A stretch of DNA of 5,470 bases from Erysipelotrichaceae bacterium (GTDB lineage Bacteria; Bacillota_I; Bacilli_A; Erysipelotrichales; Coprobacillaceae): the NCBI GenBank assembly GCA_021202205.1, contig JAJQDJ010000189.1, positions 1-5,470 on the forward strand, given 5' to 3'. Shown here one piece after another: positions 1 through 5,467 of this stretch. The notes under the pieces were generated by a model, which worked only from the letters and a program-made list of their open reading frames with translations, did not search any database and had not been told where the DNA came from. The position numbers and the translations under genes are program-made. Within the stretch, counting starts at the first letter, position 1. Every line of letters begins with the position of its first letter.

Positions 1-52
1 ATATAGCATACCATACCTTATTGGATGTCCCACCTCGCTATTTGACGCATAC
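1..52 (+). repeat. Left copy of 52-bp terminal inverted repeat
   Basis: The first 52 bases are the reverse complement of 5416-5467, pairing position p with 5468-p. The only mismatch is at 27/5441, next to the repeat centre. Similarity ends at 52/53. The copy is open in the capsid-protein frame, and its right half reads as residues (TSLFDAY) that fit the family pattern just before the conserved 'LD.ANVP' segment. This copy is therefore probably native capsid coding sequence. The right copy continues three bases further (GGA), so the repeat may extend left beyond the window. Confidence 0.95.
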
Positions 53-433
53 GTTAAATTAGATACTGCTAATGTACCAAGAGGCAATAGATGGGTAGTA
101 GTACCACCATGGTATCATGGATTGTTATTATTGGATGATAGATTTGTCGGCTATGGTACTGAAAGAAATAGCGATGTGTTACAAAATGGCGCAATCGGTA
201 GAGCTGCAGGATTTACAATCTATTTATCTAACAATGTGCCTAACACTGATGGAACATTATATAAGATTATTGCTGGTACTAATCAGGCTGGTTCATATGC
301 TGAACAGATTCTCGAAAACGAAGCATACAGACCAGAAAGCAGATTTGCTGATGCAATGAAAGGATTGCACGTGTATGGCGCACAGGTATTCCAAAGCAAA
401 TGTATCGCAGTCTTGACAGCAAATGCAGAATAG
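2..433 (+). CDS. Major capsid protein, HK97/P22-type coat fold, C-terminal part (5' partial)
   Basis: This is the shell subunit of the phage head. The frame is open from base 2 to TAG 431-433, giving 143 residues with no N-terminus. The segment LDTANVPRGNRWVVVPPW followed by LLLLDDRF is typical of siphovirus coat proteins (nucleotide-free strand before the axial domain). GRAAGFTIYLSNNVP and the closing FADAMKGLHVYGAQVF match the C-terminal part of the same family. The first 17 codons lie within the inverted repeat. TSLFDAY looks native, while the residues before it are less certain. An internal ATG at 122 is not the start, because conserved coding continues upstream of it. The next gene begins 11 bases after the stop. 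Identity as a coat protein is from family motifs. The exact subfamily is not resolved. Confidence 0.88.
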   Translation, partial: YSIPYLIGCPTSLFDAYVKLDTANVPRGNRWVVVPPWYHGLLLLDDRFVGYGTERNSDVLQNGAIGRAAGFTIYLSNNVPNTDGTLYKIIAGTNQAGSYAEQILENEAYRPESRFADAMKGLHVYGAQVFQSKCIAVLTANAE

Positions 434-444
434 GGGTGACATAA

Positions 445-750
445 ATGTTTGTATATGGAATCAAAACAAAAGTAAAGACTAAATGCACAAATAAGGATGT
501 TATCAAGACACTCAGAAAAGATGTTGATAATTTCATCATTGCTGAAACGCTTGAGGAACTAAATTCCAAGATTGCTGAAATTAAAACTGATGATACTGAT
601 TCAAAGAAAGAAGCAAATAAATCTGTTTCTAAAATGAACAAGGAAGAATTGATTGCTGTTGCTACTGAATTATGTATTGATGCAGAATCTCTAACAGGTC
701 TTACAAACAAGGAAATTATTGCACTTATCAACAAGGCAAAGGCTGAATAA
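445..750 (+). CDS. Small head-module protein with C-terminal HeH/SAP-like motif
   Basis: A 101-residue protein starting at ATG 445, with AGGGGTG at 432-438 as the ribosome site. It ends TAA 748-750. The N-terminal 46 residues (MFVYGIKTKVKTKC...) form a small basic/hydrophobic unit, followed by an Asp/Lys-rich linker at about 47-63. Residues 64-101 (MNKEELIAVATELCID, then LTNKEIIALINKAK) look like a helix-extended-helix / SAP / Rho-N-type helix pair. Small proteins ending this way are common between the capsid and connector genes of Firmicutes phages, where their role is not well defined; a nucleic-acid or capsid contact is possible. Its stop overlaps the start of the connector gene by one base (TAATG), so the two are probably translationally coupled. 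Confidence 0.8.
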   Translation: MFVYGIKTKVKTKCTNKDVIKTLRKDVDNFIIAETLEELNSKIAEIKTDDTDSKKEANKSVSKMNKEELIAVATELCIDAESLTGLTNKEIIALINKAKAE

Positions 751-1082
751 TGTCTGATGAAGATATGATTGCGCTTTTCACGAAAAGAACAGGAGAAACA
801 GATTCTGATGTTGTTTCTTCTTTTCTTCTTGAGGCAAAGCAAAAGGTTCTGGACAAGACCAACAGAGCCAAGATGATTGATGAACTTACTTATGCTCAAC
901 TTAGCCTTGCAATATGTCTATGGAACAAGAAAGGTAATGAAGGAATGTCTAGCTATAGTGAAGGTGGGGAGAATGAAAGCTATCAGAGTGAAAGCGAGAT
1001 ACTTGCTGGTATTTCTATTTTCAGACTCTCGCCAATTGCTAGAAGAATGAAGGTTTCTGCAAGTGAAGAAGAAGAGTCTTAG
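750..1082 (+). CDS. Head-tail connector protein (gp6-like DNA-packaging/adaptor family)
   Basis: A 110-residue protein starting at ATG 750, which overlaps the preceding stop codon. It ends TAG 1080-1082. Connectors of this type bind below the portal ring after DNA packaging and form the upper part of the neck. The mostly helical N-terminal half (residues 1-62) with LTYAQLSLAICLWNKKGNEG, followed by MSSYSEGG (66-73), matches the usual 'a....l.l..w.k.g.eG..S.SEGG' pattern of the family, as does the position after the capsid gene. The C-terminus ends in an acidic run (SASEEEES). The frame after this TAG stays open to 1733. The extension reads as the next gene, so the stop is probably genuine and the co-linearity arises from an indel in the following gene. 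Confidence 0.82.
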   Translation: MSDEDMIALFTKRTGETDSDVVSSFLLEAKQKVLDKTNRAKMIDELTYAQLSLAICLWNKKGNEGMSSYSEGGENESYQSESEILAGISIFRLSPIARRMKVSASEEEES

Positions 1083-1250
1083 AGCTTTACGTGGCAGTCC
1101 TATGAACCCTACAAGGACAGTGAAGGGACAACTACTGAAGCCTATAGCGATGATTCATCGACTGATCAGGCCTTGTTCTGGTATACGACAAGTAAGCTTC
1201 AGGCCGAGCTGTATGGTGAAAGAATCAACGATATGCTGAATATGCTTAGC
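1063..1250 (+). pseudogene. Head-closure (head-tail adaptor) protein, frameshifted and C-terminally deleted
   Basis: The frame after the connector stop reads TWQSYEPYKDSEG, then ALFWYTTSKLQAELYGERI. This resembles the N-terminal part of Firmicutes phage head-closure proteins, where '..LQAE.YGERI..MLN' is typical. It has no ATG in that frame. A GTG at 1063, with GAAGG at 1049-1053 nine bases upstream, opens the frame VKKKSLRAL but leaves the correct frame at the T run 1086-1088. One extra T there would give VKKKSLRAFTWQSYEPY as a continuous protein. The usual C-terminal 40 or so residues are absent, because the sequence passes at about 1233-1250 straight into a gp10-like protein. Start and frameshift are inferred. 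The homology call comes from family pattern only. Confidence 0.6.
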
Positions 1251-1733
1251 AGTGAGGTAGCAAATGAGATAGGTGAACAAATTATAGCCGATGCCACCTT
1301 GACTGTTCAATCCAGCGCAAGACAGTTGGCTCCTAAGGATACGAGCGCCCTGTTAAGAAGCATAAAGATTGAAAAGAATATAGAAGGCAGTGAACATGTC
1401 GGGACTGTCTACACTAATAGTGAGTATGCATCTTATATGGAATTTGGTACAGGGCCTAATGGTCAAGCAAGTCACAGTGGTATAAGTCCTAAAGTTAGTC
1501 CGACTTATCGTCAAAATGGCTGGGGTATACCTGCTGAAGCCATGAGCGCTAAAAAGGCTGAAGAATATGGACTTGGTATTTTCAAAAGAAATGGTGAAGT
1601 AACAGGATACTATACTAAAGGTCATCCTGCTACACCTTTCATGTATCCTGCACTCAAGGACAATTACAAGCGTATTATCAATCATTCAAAAAAGGTTGTT
1701 AGAGATAAATTGAAGGAGTTATCAGATGATTAA
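1173..1733 (+). CDS. HK97 gp10-like head-tail joining / tail-component protein, N-terminus fused to head-closure remnant
   Basis: The open frame runs to TAA 1731-1733. The first available start in this frame is TTG 1173 (186 residues), but it has no good ribosome site. Residues 1-22 belong to the head-closure sequence. The gp10 part begins at about M21-S27 (ATG 1233 or 1242). Family marks are the helix EVANEIGEQIIADATLTVQS, then LAPKDTSALLRSI, the signature Y..YMEFGTGP (EFGTGP at 90-95) and HPATPFMYPAL (151-161). Proteins of this family sit at the head-tail interface and help join tails to heads. The insertion rich in Gly/Ser/Lys (about 97-145) is longer than in minimal members but is seen in Firmicutes phages. 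The native start of gp10 appears lost in the fusion. It overlaps the next gene by eight bases. Confidence 0.82.
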   Translation: MFWYTTSKLQAELYGERINDMLNMLSSEVANEIGEQIIADATLTVQSSARQLAPKDTSALLRSIKIEKNIEGSEHVGTVYTNSEYASYMEFGTGPNGQASHSGISPKVSPTYRQNGWGIPAEAMSAKKAEEYGLGIFKRNGEVTGYYTKGHPATPFMYPALKDNYKRIINHSKKVVRDKLKELSDD

Positions 1734-2094
1734 TGTTAAGGATATGGTTTATAGTGCATTAAGTGGTGTTATTGATAATGTCACTGATTCCTATCCAAGT
1801 GACTGGGCTACTCTTCCTGCTGTTCAGTATGTCGAAGAGGAAAACAAGCCACATACAGTTACTGATGATACGGAACAGATTTCATATATCAGATATAAAA
1901 TTGATATATGGGACACTAAAAGCACATCACAGACTGCATGTGATATTGATGATGTTATGTCAAAGCTAGGCTTTTTGAGGACGACATGTCAGGACGTTCC
2001 CGAATCAAGCCAGTTCAAGCATAAATTAATGCGTTATGAAGCTTTGATTGACTGTAAGAAGGAATATATTTTCTTCCCTGACGGATATTTATAA
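1726..2094 (+). CDS. Tail terminator / tail completion protein (gp17-like)
   Basis: A 122-residue protein from ATG 1726, inside the end of the gp10-like gene, with AAGGAG at 1713-1718 seven bases upstream. It ends TAA 2092-2094. Proteins in this position cap the tail tube and make the tail ready to attach to the head. Supporting pattern: N-terminal helix, SYPSDWATLPAVQYVEEENKP (shown here only as landmarks near residues 22-42), TDDTEQISYIRYKIDIWDTKS (strand with the 'y.idiw.k' motif), a helix ending in LGFLRT, and a last strand FKHKLMRYEALIDCK. Length and order match the family. It appears intact, unlike its upstream neighbour. Assignment rests on pattern and position, as these proteins diverge strongly. 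Confidence 0.78.
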   Translation: MINVKDMVYSALSGVIDNVTDSYPSDWATLPAVQYVEEENKPHTVTDDTEQISYIRYKIDIWDTKSTSQTACDIDDVMSKLGFLRTTCQDVPESSQFKHKLMRYEALIDCKKEYIFFPDGYL

Positions 2095-2115
2095 AAAATA
2101 GGAGGTAATTATAGT

Positions 2116-2535
2116 ATGTTAGCTAATGGAGCAACTTTAGCATATGCAACTGCTGCAAATGGAACGTTTAATACATTATCAGGATTAAAGGAATTGCCAG
2201 ATGTTGGTGTAGATCCTGAAAAAGTGGATAATACAACACTTGAAGATACAATCAAGAAGTATGAAATGGGTATTGGTGATGCAGGTGATATGACATACAA
2301 GTTCAAGTATGACAACACTTCCGAAGATTCACCTTATAGAGTTCTTAGACCTTATGAAACAGCAGGAACTGTATTATATTTCAAGGAAACATTGAAAGAT
2401 GGTACAACTACTGAATTCAATGGTCAGATTTCAATCAAGCGTACTGGTGGAGGGGTTAATGGTGTCATTGAATTTGATATGTCTGTAGCACTTCAAAGTG
2501 AATTGACTATTACTGATCCAACAGTTTCAGCATAG
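2116..2535 (+). CDS. Major tail protein (tail tube subunit)
   Basis: A 139-residue protein, the building block of the tail tube, starting at ATG 2116 with AGGAGG at 2100-2105, ten bases upstream. It ends TAG 2533-2535. The N-terminus MLANGATLAYATAANGTFN with LKELPDVGVDPEKVDNTTL is typical of Firmicutes tail tube proteins. A central stretch GDAGDMTYKFKYDN and the closing beta-rich section GQISIKRTGGGVNGVIEFD complete the expected fold. Length is normal and there is no sign of damage. Its stop codon overlaps the ribosome site of the next gene. The strong ribosome site fits a protein needed in hundreds of copies. Confidence 0.87.
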   Translation: MLANGATLAYATAANGTFNTLSGLKELPDVGVDPEKVDNTTLEDTIKKYEMGIGDAGDMTYKFKYDNTSEDSPYRVLRPYETAGTVLYFKETLKDGTTTEFNGQISIKRTGGGVNGVIEFDMSVALQSELTITDPTVSA

Positions 2536-2549
2536 GAGGTAATTAACTA

Positions 2550-2870
2550 GTGAGTGAAGCAAAAGAAGTAAAACCATATGTTGTATGGGAATTTGCAGAC
2601 GAATCTTATAAATTAAAGCTTACTGCCTCAAATATTATTGAGATTGAAAACAAGATTGGAAGAAACATGCTTGATGTCATTACCAATGCTTCAAATGCCA
2701 TGCCACCATTAAAGGTGATGCTTTTGATTGTCCACCAGGCAATGCTTAAGTATCTGCATGGAATCAAGGAGAAGGATGTCATTGAAATCTATGACAGATA
2801 TATTGAATCAGGTGGGGACCAGAGCACATTCATGGAGACCGTATTTCTAGAGGTGTATATGGTTAGTTAG
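2550..2870 (+). CDS. Tail assembly chaperone G (truncated by a TAG before the slip site)
   Basis: Starts at GTG 2550 with AGGAGG 2534-2539 ten bases upstream, and reads 106 residues to TAG 2868-2870. G-type chaperones coat the tape measure protein during tail assembly. Family marks are the N-terminal KPYVVWEFADESYKLKLTAS, a helical middle (PPLKVMLLIVHQAMLKYLHG), and YDRYIESGGDQSTFMETVFL ending in VYMVS. In relatives this is followed by 'SGFF.k'. Here GFFPKERVNEAAQEVK is present in the +1 frame from 2872 and runs to TAG 2938-2940. The break is caused by TAGT repeated at 2864-2867 and 2868-2871. Removing one copy restores a 128-residue G protein. As written, G lacks its C-terminal 22 residues. 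Confidence 0.85.
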   Translation: MSEAKEVKPYVVWEFADESYKLKLTASNIIEIENKIGRNMLDVITNASNAMPPLKVMLLIVHQAMLKYLHGIKEKDVIEIYDRYIESGGDQSTFMETVFLEVYMVS

Positions 2871-2871
2871 T
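2864..2871 (+). repeat. 4-base tandem duplication (TAGT x2) creating an in-frame TAG
   Basis: TAGTTAGT at 2864-2871 places a TAG codon directly after VYMVS and shifts the downstream frame. One copy fewer gives VYMVSGFFPK, the expected family sequence. The duplicated unit can equally be drawn as TTAG 2863-2866/2867-2870. Confidence 0.85.
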
Positions 2872-2873
2872 GG

Positions 2874-2880
2874 TTTTTTT
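2874..2880 (+). promoter_or_regulatory. Probable -1 ribosomal frameshift slip site TTTTTTT (G to G-T)
   Basis: Seven T's follow GG. In the G frame restored after removing four bases they read GGT TTT TTT, so a T-TTT-TTT heptamer lies in the correct phase for a -1 slip. The slip moves translation into the frame that encodes the T domain (SKGESERG... onward). G/G-T frameshifting is established for long-tailed phages such as lambda. This instance is inferred from sequence. In the window as written, the upstream TAG would stop ribosomes four bases before the run. Confidence 0.72.
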
Positions 2881-3326
2881 CCAAAGGAGAGAGTGAACGA
2901 GGCAGCACAGGAAGTGAAGACTCTCTCAATGAAGAACTAGAAATCAAGAATGCTAGTGAAATAGTTTATAGGCTGTATCCTATAGCTTTAGATATAGGAT
3001 ACAGCCCTTTTCTTTTCTGGGAATTGAGCATTGCTGAAATAAATGATCTTATGGAATCCTATGAACGTGCTGAAAAGCATAAACGCAAGGAAAGAATTGT
3101 TGATTTATATTGCCAGACTTCACAGATTGTTGAAGGTTTTATTAAGGCATTCAACGGTGGCAAGCTAAAGCTTCAGCCATGGGATTATTACCCAGAACTA
3201 TTCGAAGAGGAAAAGAAAGATTTTGAAAAAATGAAAGAGGAAAGCGAGCTTATTGAATACAAGAAAGCAAGAAGACGTTTTGCTCACGAACATAACAAAA
3301 AATTTAAGGGAGATGATAGACAATGA
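2874..3326 (+). CDS. Tail assembly chaperone T domain (made as G-T fusion by -1 frameshift)
   Basis: The frame is open from the slip site to TGA 3324-3326, about 148 residues beyond it. There is no well-placed start of its own (the first usable codon is TTG 3024, without a ribosome site), as expected for a domain made only as a G-T fusion of about 257 residues. An acidic linker (SKGESERGSTGSEDSLNEEL) is followed by the T core: ASEIVYRLYPIALDIGYSP, FWELSIAEINDLMESYERA, then WDYYPELFEEEKKDFEKM. 'Y.P..FWELT..EI' and the '(Y)PELFEEE' end are typical of Firmicutes T-type chaperones. T is thought to link G-coated tape measure to tail-tube subunits. The stop overlaps the tape measure start (ATGA at 3323-3326), so the genes are coupled. 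The upstream duplication would block its expression unless the TAG is read through. Confidence 0.8.
   Translation, partial: FFSKGESERGSTGSEDSLNEELEIKNASEIVYRLYPIALDIGYSPFLFWELSIAEINDLMESYERAEKHKRKERIVDLYCQTSQIVEGFIKAFNGGKLKLQPWDYYPELFEEEKKDFEKMKEESELIEYKKARRRFAHEHNKKFKGDDRQ
2971..3006 (+). other. Perfect 14-bp stem-loop inside the chaperone T coding region
   Basis: GGCTGTATCCTATA (2971-2984) and TATAGGATACAGCC (2993-3006) are exact reverse complements around an 8-base loop. They are followed by a pyrimidine run, CTTTTCTTTTC (3007-3017). It resembles an intrinsic terminator with an interrupted U tract but lies within conserved coding sequence. It starts 90 bases after the T run, which is farther than a usual frameshift-stimulating structure. 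Function is unknown. Confidence 0.8.
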
Positions 3327-3688
3327 CTTTAGATGAATTGAAAGTAATTATCAGTGCGAATACAAGTGATTATGAAAGTTCATTAAAAAAGATAAGCTCC
3401 CAGACAAAAACAACCACAACAACAGATGAAACGCAAGCTAATAAAATGAGCAGTGCTTTTGCAAAGGTTGCAGCAACAATTGGATCTCTTGCAATAGGTG
3501 CCAAGATTATCAGCATTGGAACGAGTGCTATCGAGGCAGCATCTGATCTTACAGAAGTTCAGAACGTTGTCGATACTGCAAGTGATATGGCCATTTCATT
3601 AGCAGGCCTTGCAGGTGATGTTGCATCGTTCTATAACATTGACCTTGATACTGCGGAAACAAAATTACAGGCGAGACTGAATCACTGA
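3323..3688 (+). pseudogene. Tape measure protein, N-terminal fragment (frameshifted, internally deleted)
   Basis: Starts at ATG 3323, overlapping the T stop. It reads MTLDELKVIISANTSDYESS, the typical start of Firmicutes tape measure proteins ('..l.v.i.a...dy...l..i'). It continues through a Thr-rich stretch (about 29-35), an Ala/Ile-rich membrane-like helix (AKVAATIGSLAIGAKIIS) and SDLTEVQNVVDTA. In relatives, about 40-50 residues separate 'VQNVVD..' from 'DM.ISLAGLAGDVASFYN'; here they are adjacent (near 3575), which suggests an in-frame deletion. The frame then runs into a spurious end, LQARLNH, at TGA 3686-3688. The true continuation ITGETESLKELGIVM is in the -1 frame from 3664. It would be one gene with the next entry. 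Confidence 0.82.
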
Positions 3689-3705
3689 AAGAACTAGGAA
3701 TTGTC

Positions 3706-5430
3706 ATGACGCAGACAAATCTTGAACAGTATGCATTGTCGCAAGGCATTTCTACAAGCGTCAGTGATATGAATCAGGCTCAATTGACCACCTTAAGATA
3801 CAACTATGTTTTGCAACAGTTAAGCCTTGCAAGTGGGGACTTTGCAAAGACAAGTGGTTCATGGGCCAACCAGGTGAGAATACTTTCAGAAAACTGGAAA
3901 TCGCTTTTAAGCATTATAGGTAGTGGACTGATACAGGTGCTGACACCTGTTGTTACATTCTTAAATACTGTTATCAGCAAGATGATATCATTAGCCAATA
4001 TTGTTGCACAGGTATTCAGCAAGCTATTTGGTTTAAGTACAAGCTCAGCAAGTGCTTCTACAAGCAGTGCATTGTCCAGTGTTGCTGATAGTGCTGATAG
4101 TGCTTCAAGCAGTTTAAGCGATACAAGCGATGCGGTAAGTGATACAGCAGATGCCACAACAGCAGCTGCAAAAGAAATTGAAGGAGCCTTGGCTGGATTT
4201 GATGATCTGAATATTTTATCGTCAAGCAGTTCAAGTGATTCAGATAGTGGCAGCAGCAGTGGGTCATCTGGTGGAACAGATACAGGTGGCTATGCTATAG
4301 ATTCTATTGACTGGGGCACGGATGATGCTGAAAGCGCAGAAGGCACATACAGTTCTGTGGTTGATTCTATTGTATCTAAATTTCAGACATTGAAGGACTG
4401 GCTTGATACTAATGGGCCAGTTATTATTGCAGTTCTAGCAGGTATTCTTGCGGGATTTACAGCTTTTGAGGTCCTTGCTAGCTGGGGGACTATTACAACA
4501 GCTGCTGCCAATTTTGCAACAGAAATCGCAGCCTTATGGTCTTTGATAAGTGATGTAGGAGTGCTGGAAACATTTAGTGCTTTGGTATTAGGAGTAGAGG
4601 CTCCATTTGTTGCAGTAAGTGTAGCTATAGGGGCAGTTGTTGCAGCATTGGTTTATCTGTATGAGACAAGCGAAAGTTTTAGAGATTTGGTTAATTCGGC
4701 CGTCAGCAACACTTTAGGAGTTCTTCAGAATTTCTATGACAGCTGTCTTATGCCGATTGTTAATCTTTTAAAACAGTTATATGAAAATATACTTCAACCA
4801 TTGCTTACATTGATTGCTACCGTATGGGTTGATGCAGTAGAGGCAGTTGCTACAGTGATTTTATCATTCTACAACAATGTTATAGTGCCTCTTGCCAATT
4901 TCCTTGTTGATGTTTTTGGCGCAGCAATACAGACTGTATGCAATATCCTAGGAACATGGAGTGAAAGATTGAAACCTGTTATCAATCTGATTCTTCAATT
5001 CTGGAATGACACCTTAGAGCCATTTATTGACTGGCTTGTCGATACTGCATGCAGTGCCTTTGAGACATTTGCTGACGTTATGGAGCCTGTGTATGATGTA
5101 TTATCAGATTTGTGGGAAGTATTACTAGGAGTAGTCGAAGATGTGCTTACACTTGATTTTGGAGGCCTGGAGGAAACATTCTCTGTATTAGGTGGAAAGA
5201 TTCTTGGATGGATAACTGGTGGTGCTGAAGGAATTACAGTTACCATCAGTGATGCATTTTCTCAAGCAAAATCATGGTTTTCTACTACTTGGAGCAATCT
5301 GACAAGTGGAATAGGCAACATTTCAAAAAAAATCAGTGGAACTTTTTCTCAAACAAAGAGCACTTTAACCAGCAAATGGAAATCAATTACGAGTGGTATT
5401 GGCAATATTTCAAAAGTATGCGTCAAATAG
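3706..5430 (+). CDS. Tape measure protein, main part (5' frameshifted, 3' end cut by inverted repeat)
   Basis: The tape measure protein sets tail length and passes through the tail tube. Coding really begins at 3664 (ITGETESLKELGIV). ATG 3706 is only the first Met. Residue landmarks counted from 3706: the conserved ANQVRILSENWKSL region near 53-66; a Ser/Ala/Asp low-complexity linker (about 111-195) holding the family motif GFDDLNIL (164-171); two hydrophobic helices (about 239-254 and 302-319); then Trp/Phe-spaced repeats (FWNDTLEPF, FYNNVIVPL types). Two 29-residue repeats beginning FSQ(A/T)KS follow at the C-terminus. The second repeat breaks off after GIGNISK, where the inverted repeat begins and adds VCVK and TAG 5428-5430. 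The natural protein was presumably longer. 574 residues remain in this frame. Confidence 0.87.
   Translation: MTQTNLEQYALSQGISTSVSDMNQAQLTTLRYNYVLQQLSLASGDFAKTSGSWANQVRILSENWKSLLSIIGSGLIQVLTPVVTFLNTVISKMISLANIVAQVFSKLFGLSTSSASASTSSALSSVADSADSASSSLSDTSDAVSDTADATTAAAKEIEGALAGFDDLNILSSSSSSDSDSGSSSGSSGGTDTGGYAIDSIDWGTDDAESAEGTYSSVVDSIVSKFQTLKDWLDTNGPVIIAVLAGILAGFTAFEVLASWGTITTAAANFATEIAALWSLISDVGVLETFSALVLGVEAPFVAVSVAIGAVVAALVYLYETSESFRDLVNSAVSNTLGVLQNFYDSCLMPIVNLLKQLYENILQPLLTLIATVWVDAVEAVATVILSFYNNVIVPLANFLVDVFGAAIQTVCNILGTWSERLKPVINLILQFWNDTLEPFIDWLVDTACSAFETFADVMEPVYDVLSDLWEVLLGVVEDVLTLDFGGLEETFSVLGGKILGWITGGAEGITVTISDAFSQAKSWFSTTWSNLTSGIGNISKKISGTFSQTKSTLTSKWKSITSGIGNISKVCVK
5257..5415 (+). 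repeat. Two 87-base (29-residue) tape measure repeats, second incomplete
   Basis: FSQAKSWFS...TSGIGNISKKISGT (from 5257) and FSQTKSTLT...TSGIGNISK (from 5344) are spaced 87 bases apart. They share TSGIGNISK exactly at protein level, with W in the same position. The third bases differ, so this is an old repeat and not a fresh duplication. Such repeats are normal in tape measure proteins, where they set helix length. The second unit is cut at 5415/5416 by the inverted repeat. Confidence 0.85.
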
Positions 5431-5467
5431 CGAGGTGGGAGATCCAATAAGGTATGGTATGCTATAT
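5416..5467 (-). repeat. Right copy of 52-bp terminal inverted repeat
   Basis: Reverse complement of 1-52 with one mismatch (5441). It begins exactly where the second tape measure repeat stops matching the first (after ...AATATTTCAAAA). It reads VCVK-stop in the tape measure frame, which has no resemblance to that family. On the minus strand it reads as the capsid fragment. It therefore looks like capsid DNA joined backwards to the tape measure gene. Three further bases (GGA) follow it to the window end. Confidence 0.95.

Noticed and set aside
279..899. 206-residue open frame on the minus strand
   Set aside because: It lies opposite three well-supported plus-strand genes (capsid, HeH-like protein, connector), lacks a ribosome site and has a low-complexity Ser/Leu/Ile composition typical of an antisense shadow.
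3933..3950. Hairpin ACAGGTG-CTGA-CACCTGT
   Set aside because: A 7-bp stem is expected by chance about once in a window of this size; it lies within coding sequence and has no T run after it.
4036..4290. Possible microsatellite or CRISPR-like array in AGT/GCA-rich stretch (for example GCTGATAGT twice at 4084-4101)
   Set aside because: It codes for an irregular Ser/Ala/Asp linker in the tape measure protein; no regular spacers or long conserved repeat unit.
3804..5246. Minus-strand frames opposite the tape measure gene
   Set aside because: They mirror the Ser/Ala-rich and hydrophobic tape measure codons and resemble no known family.
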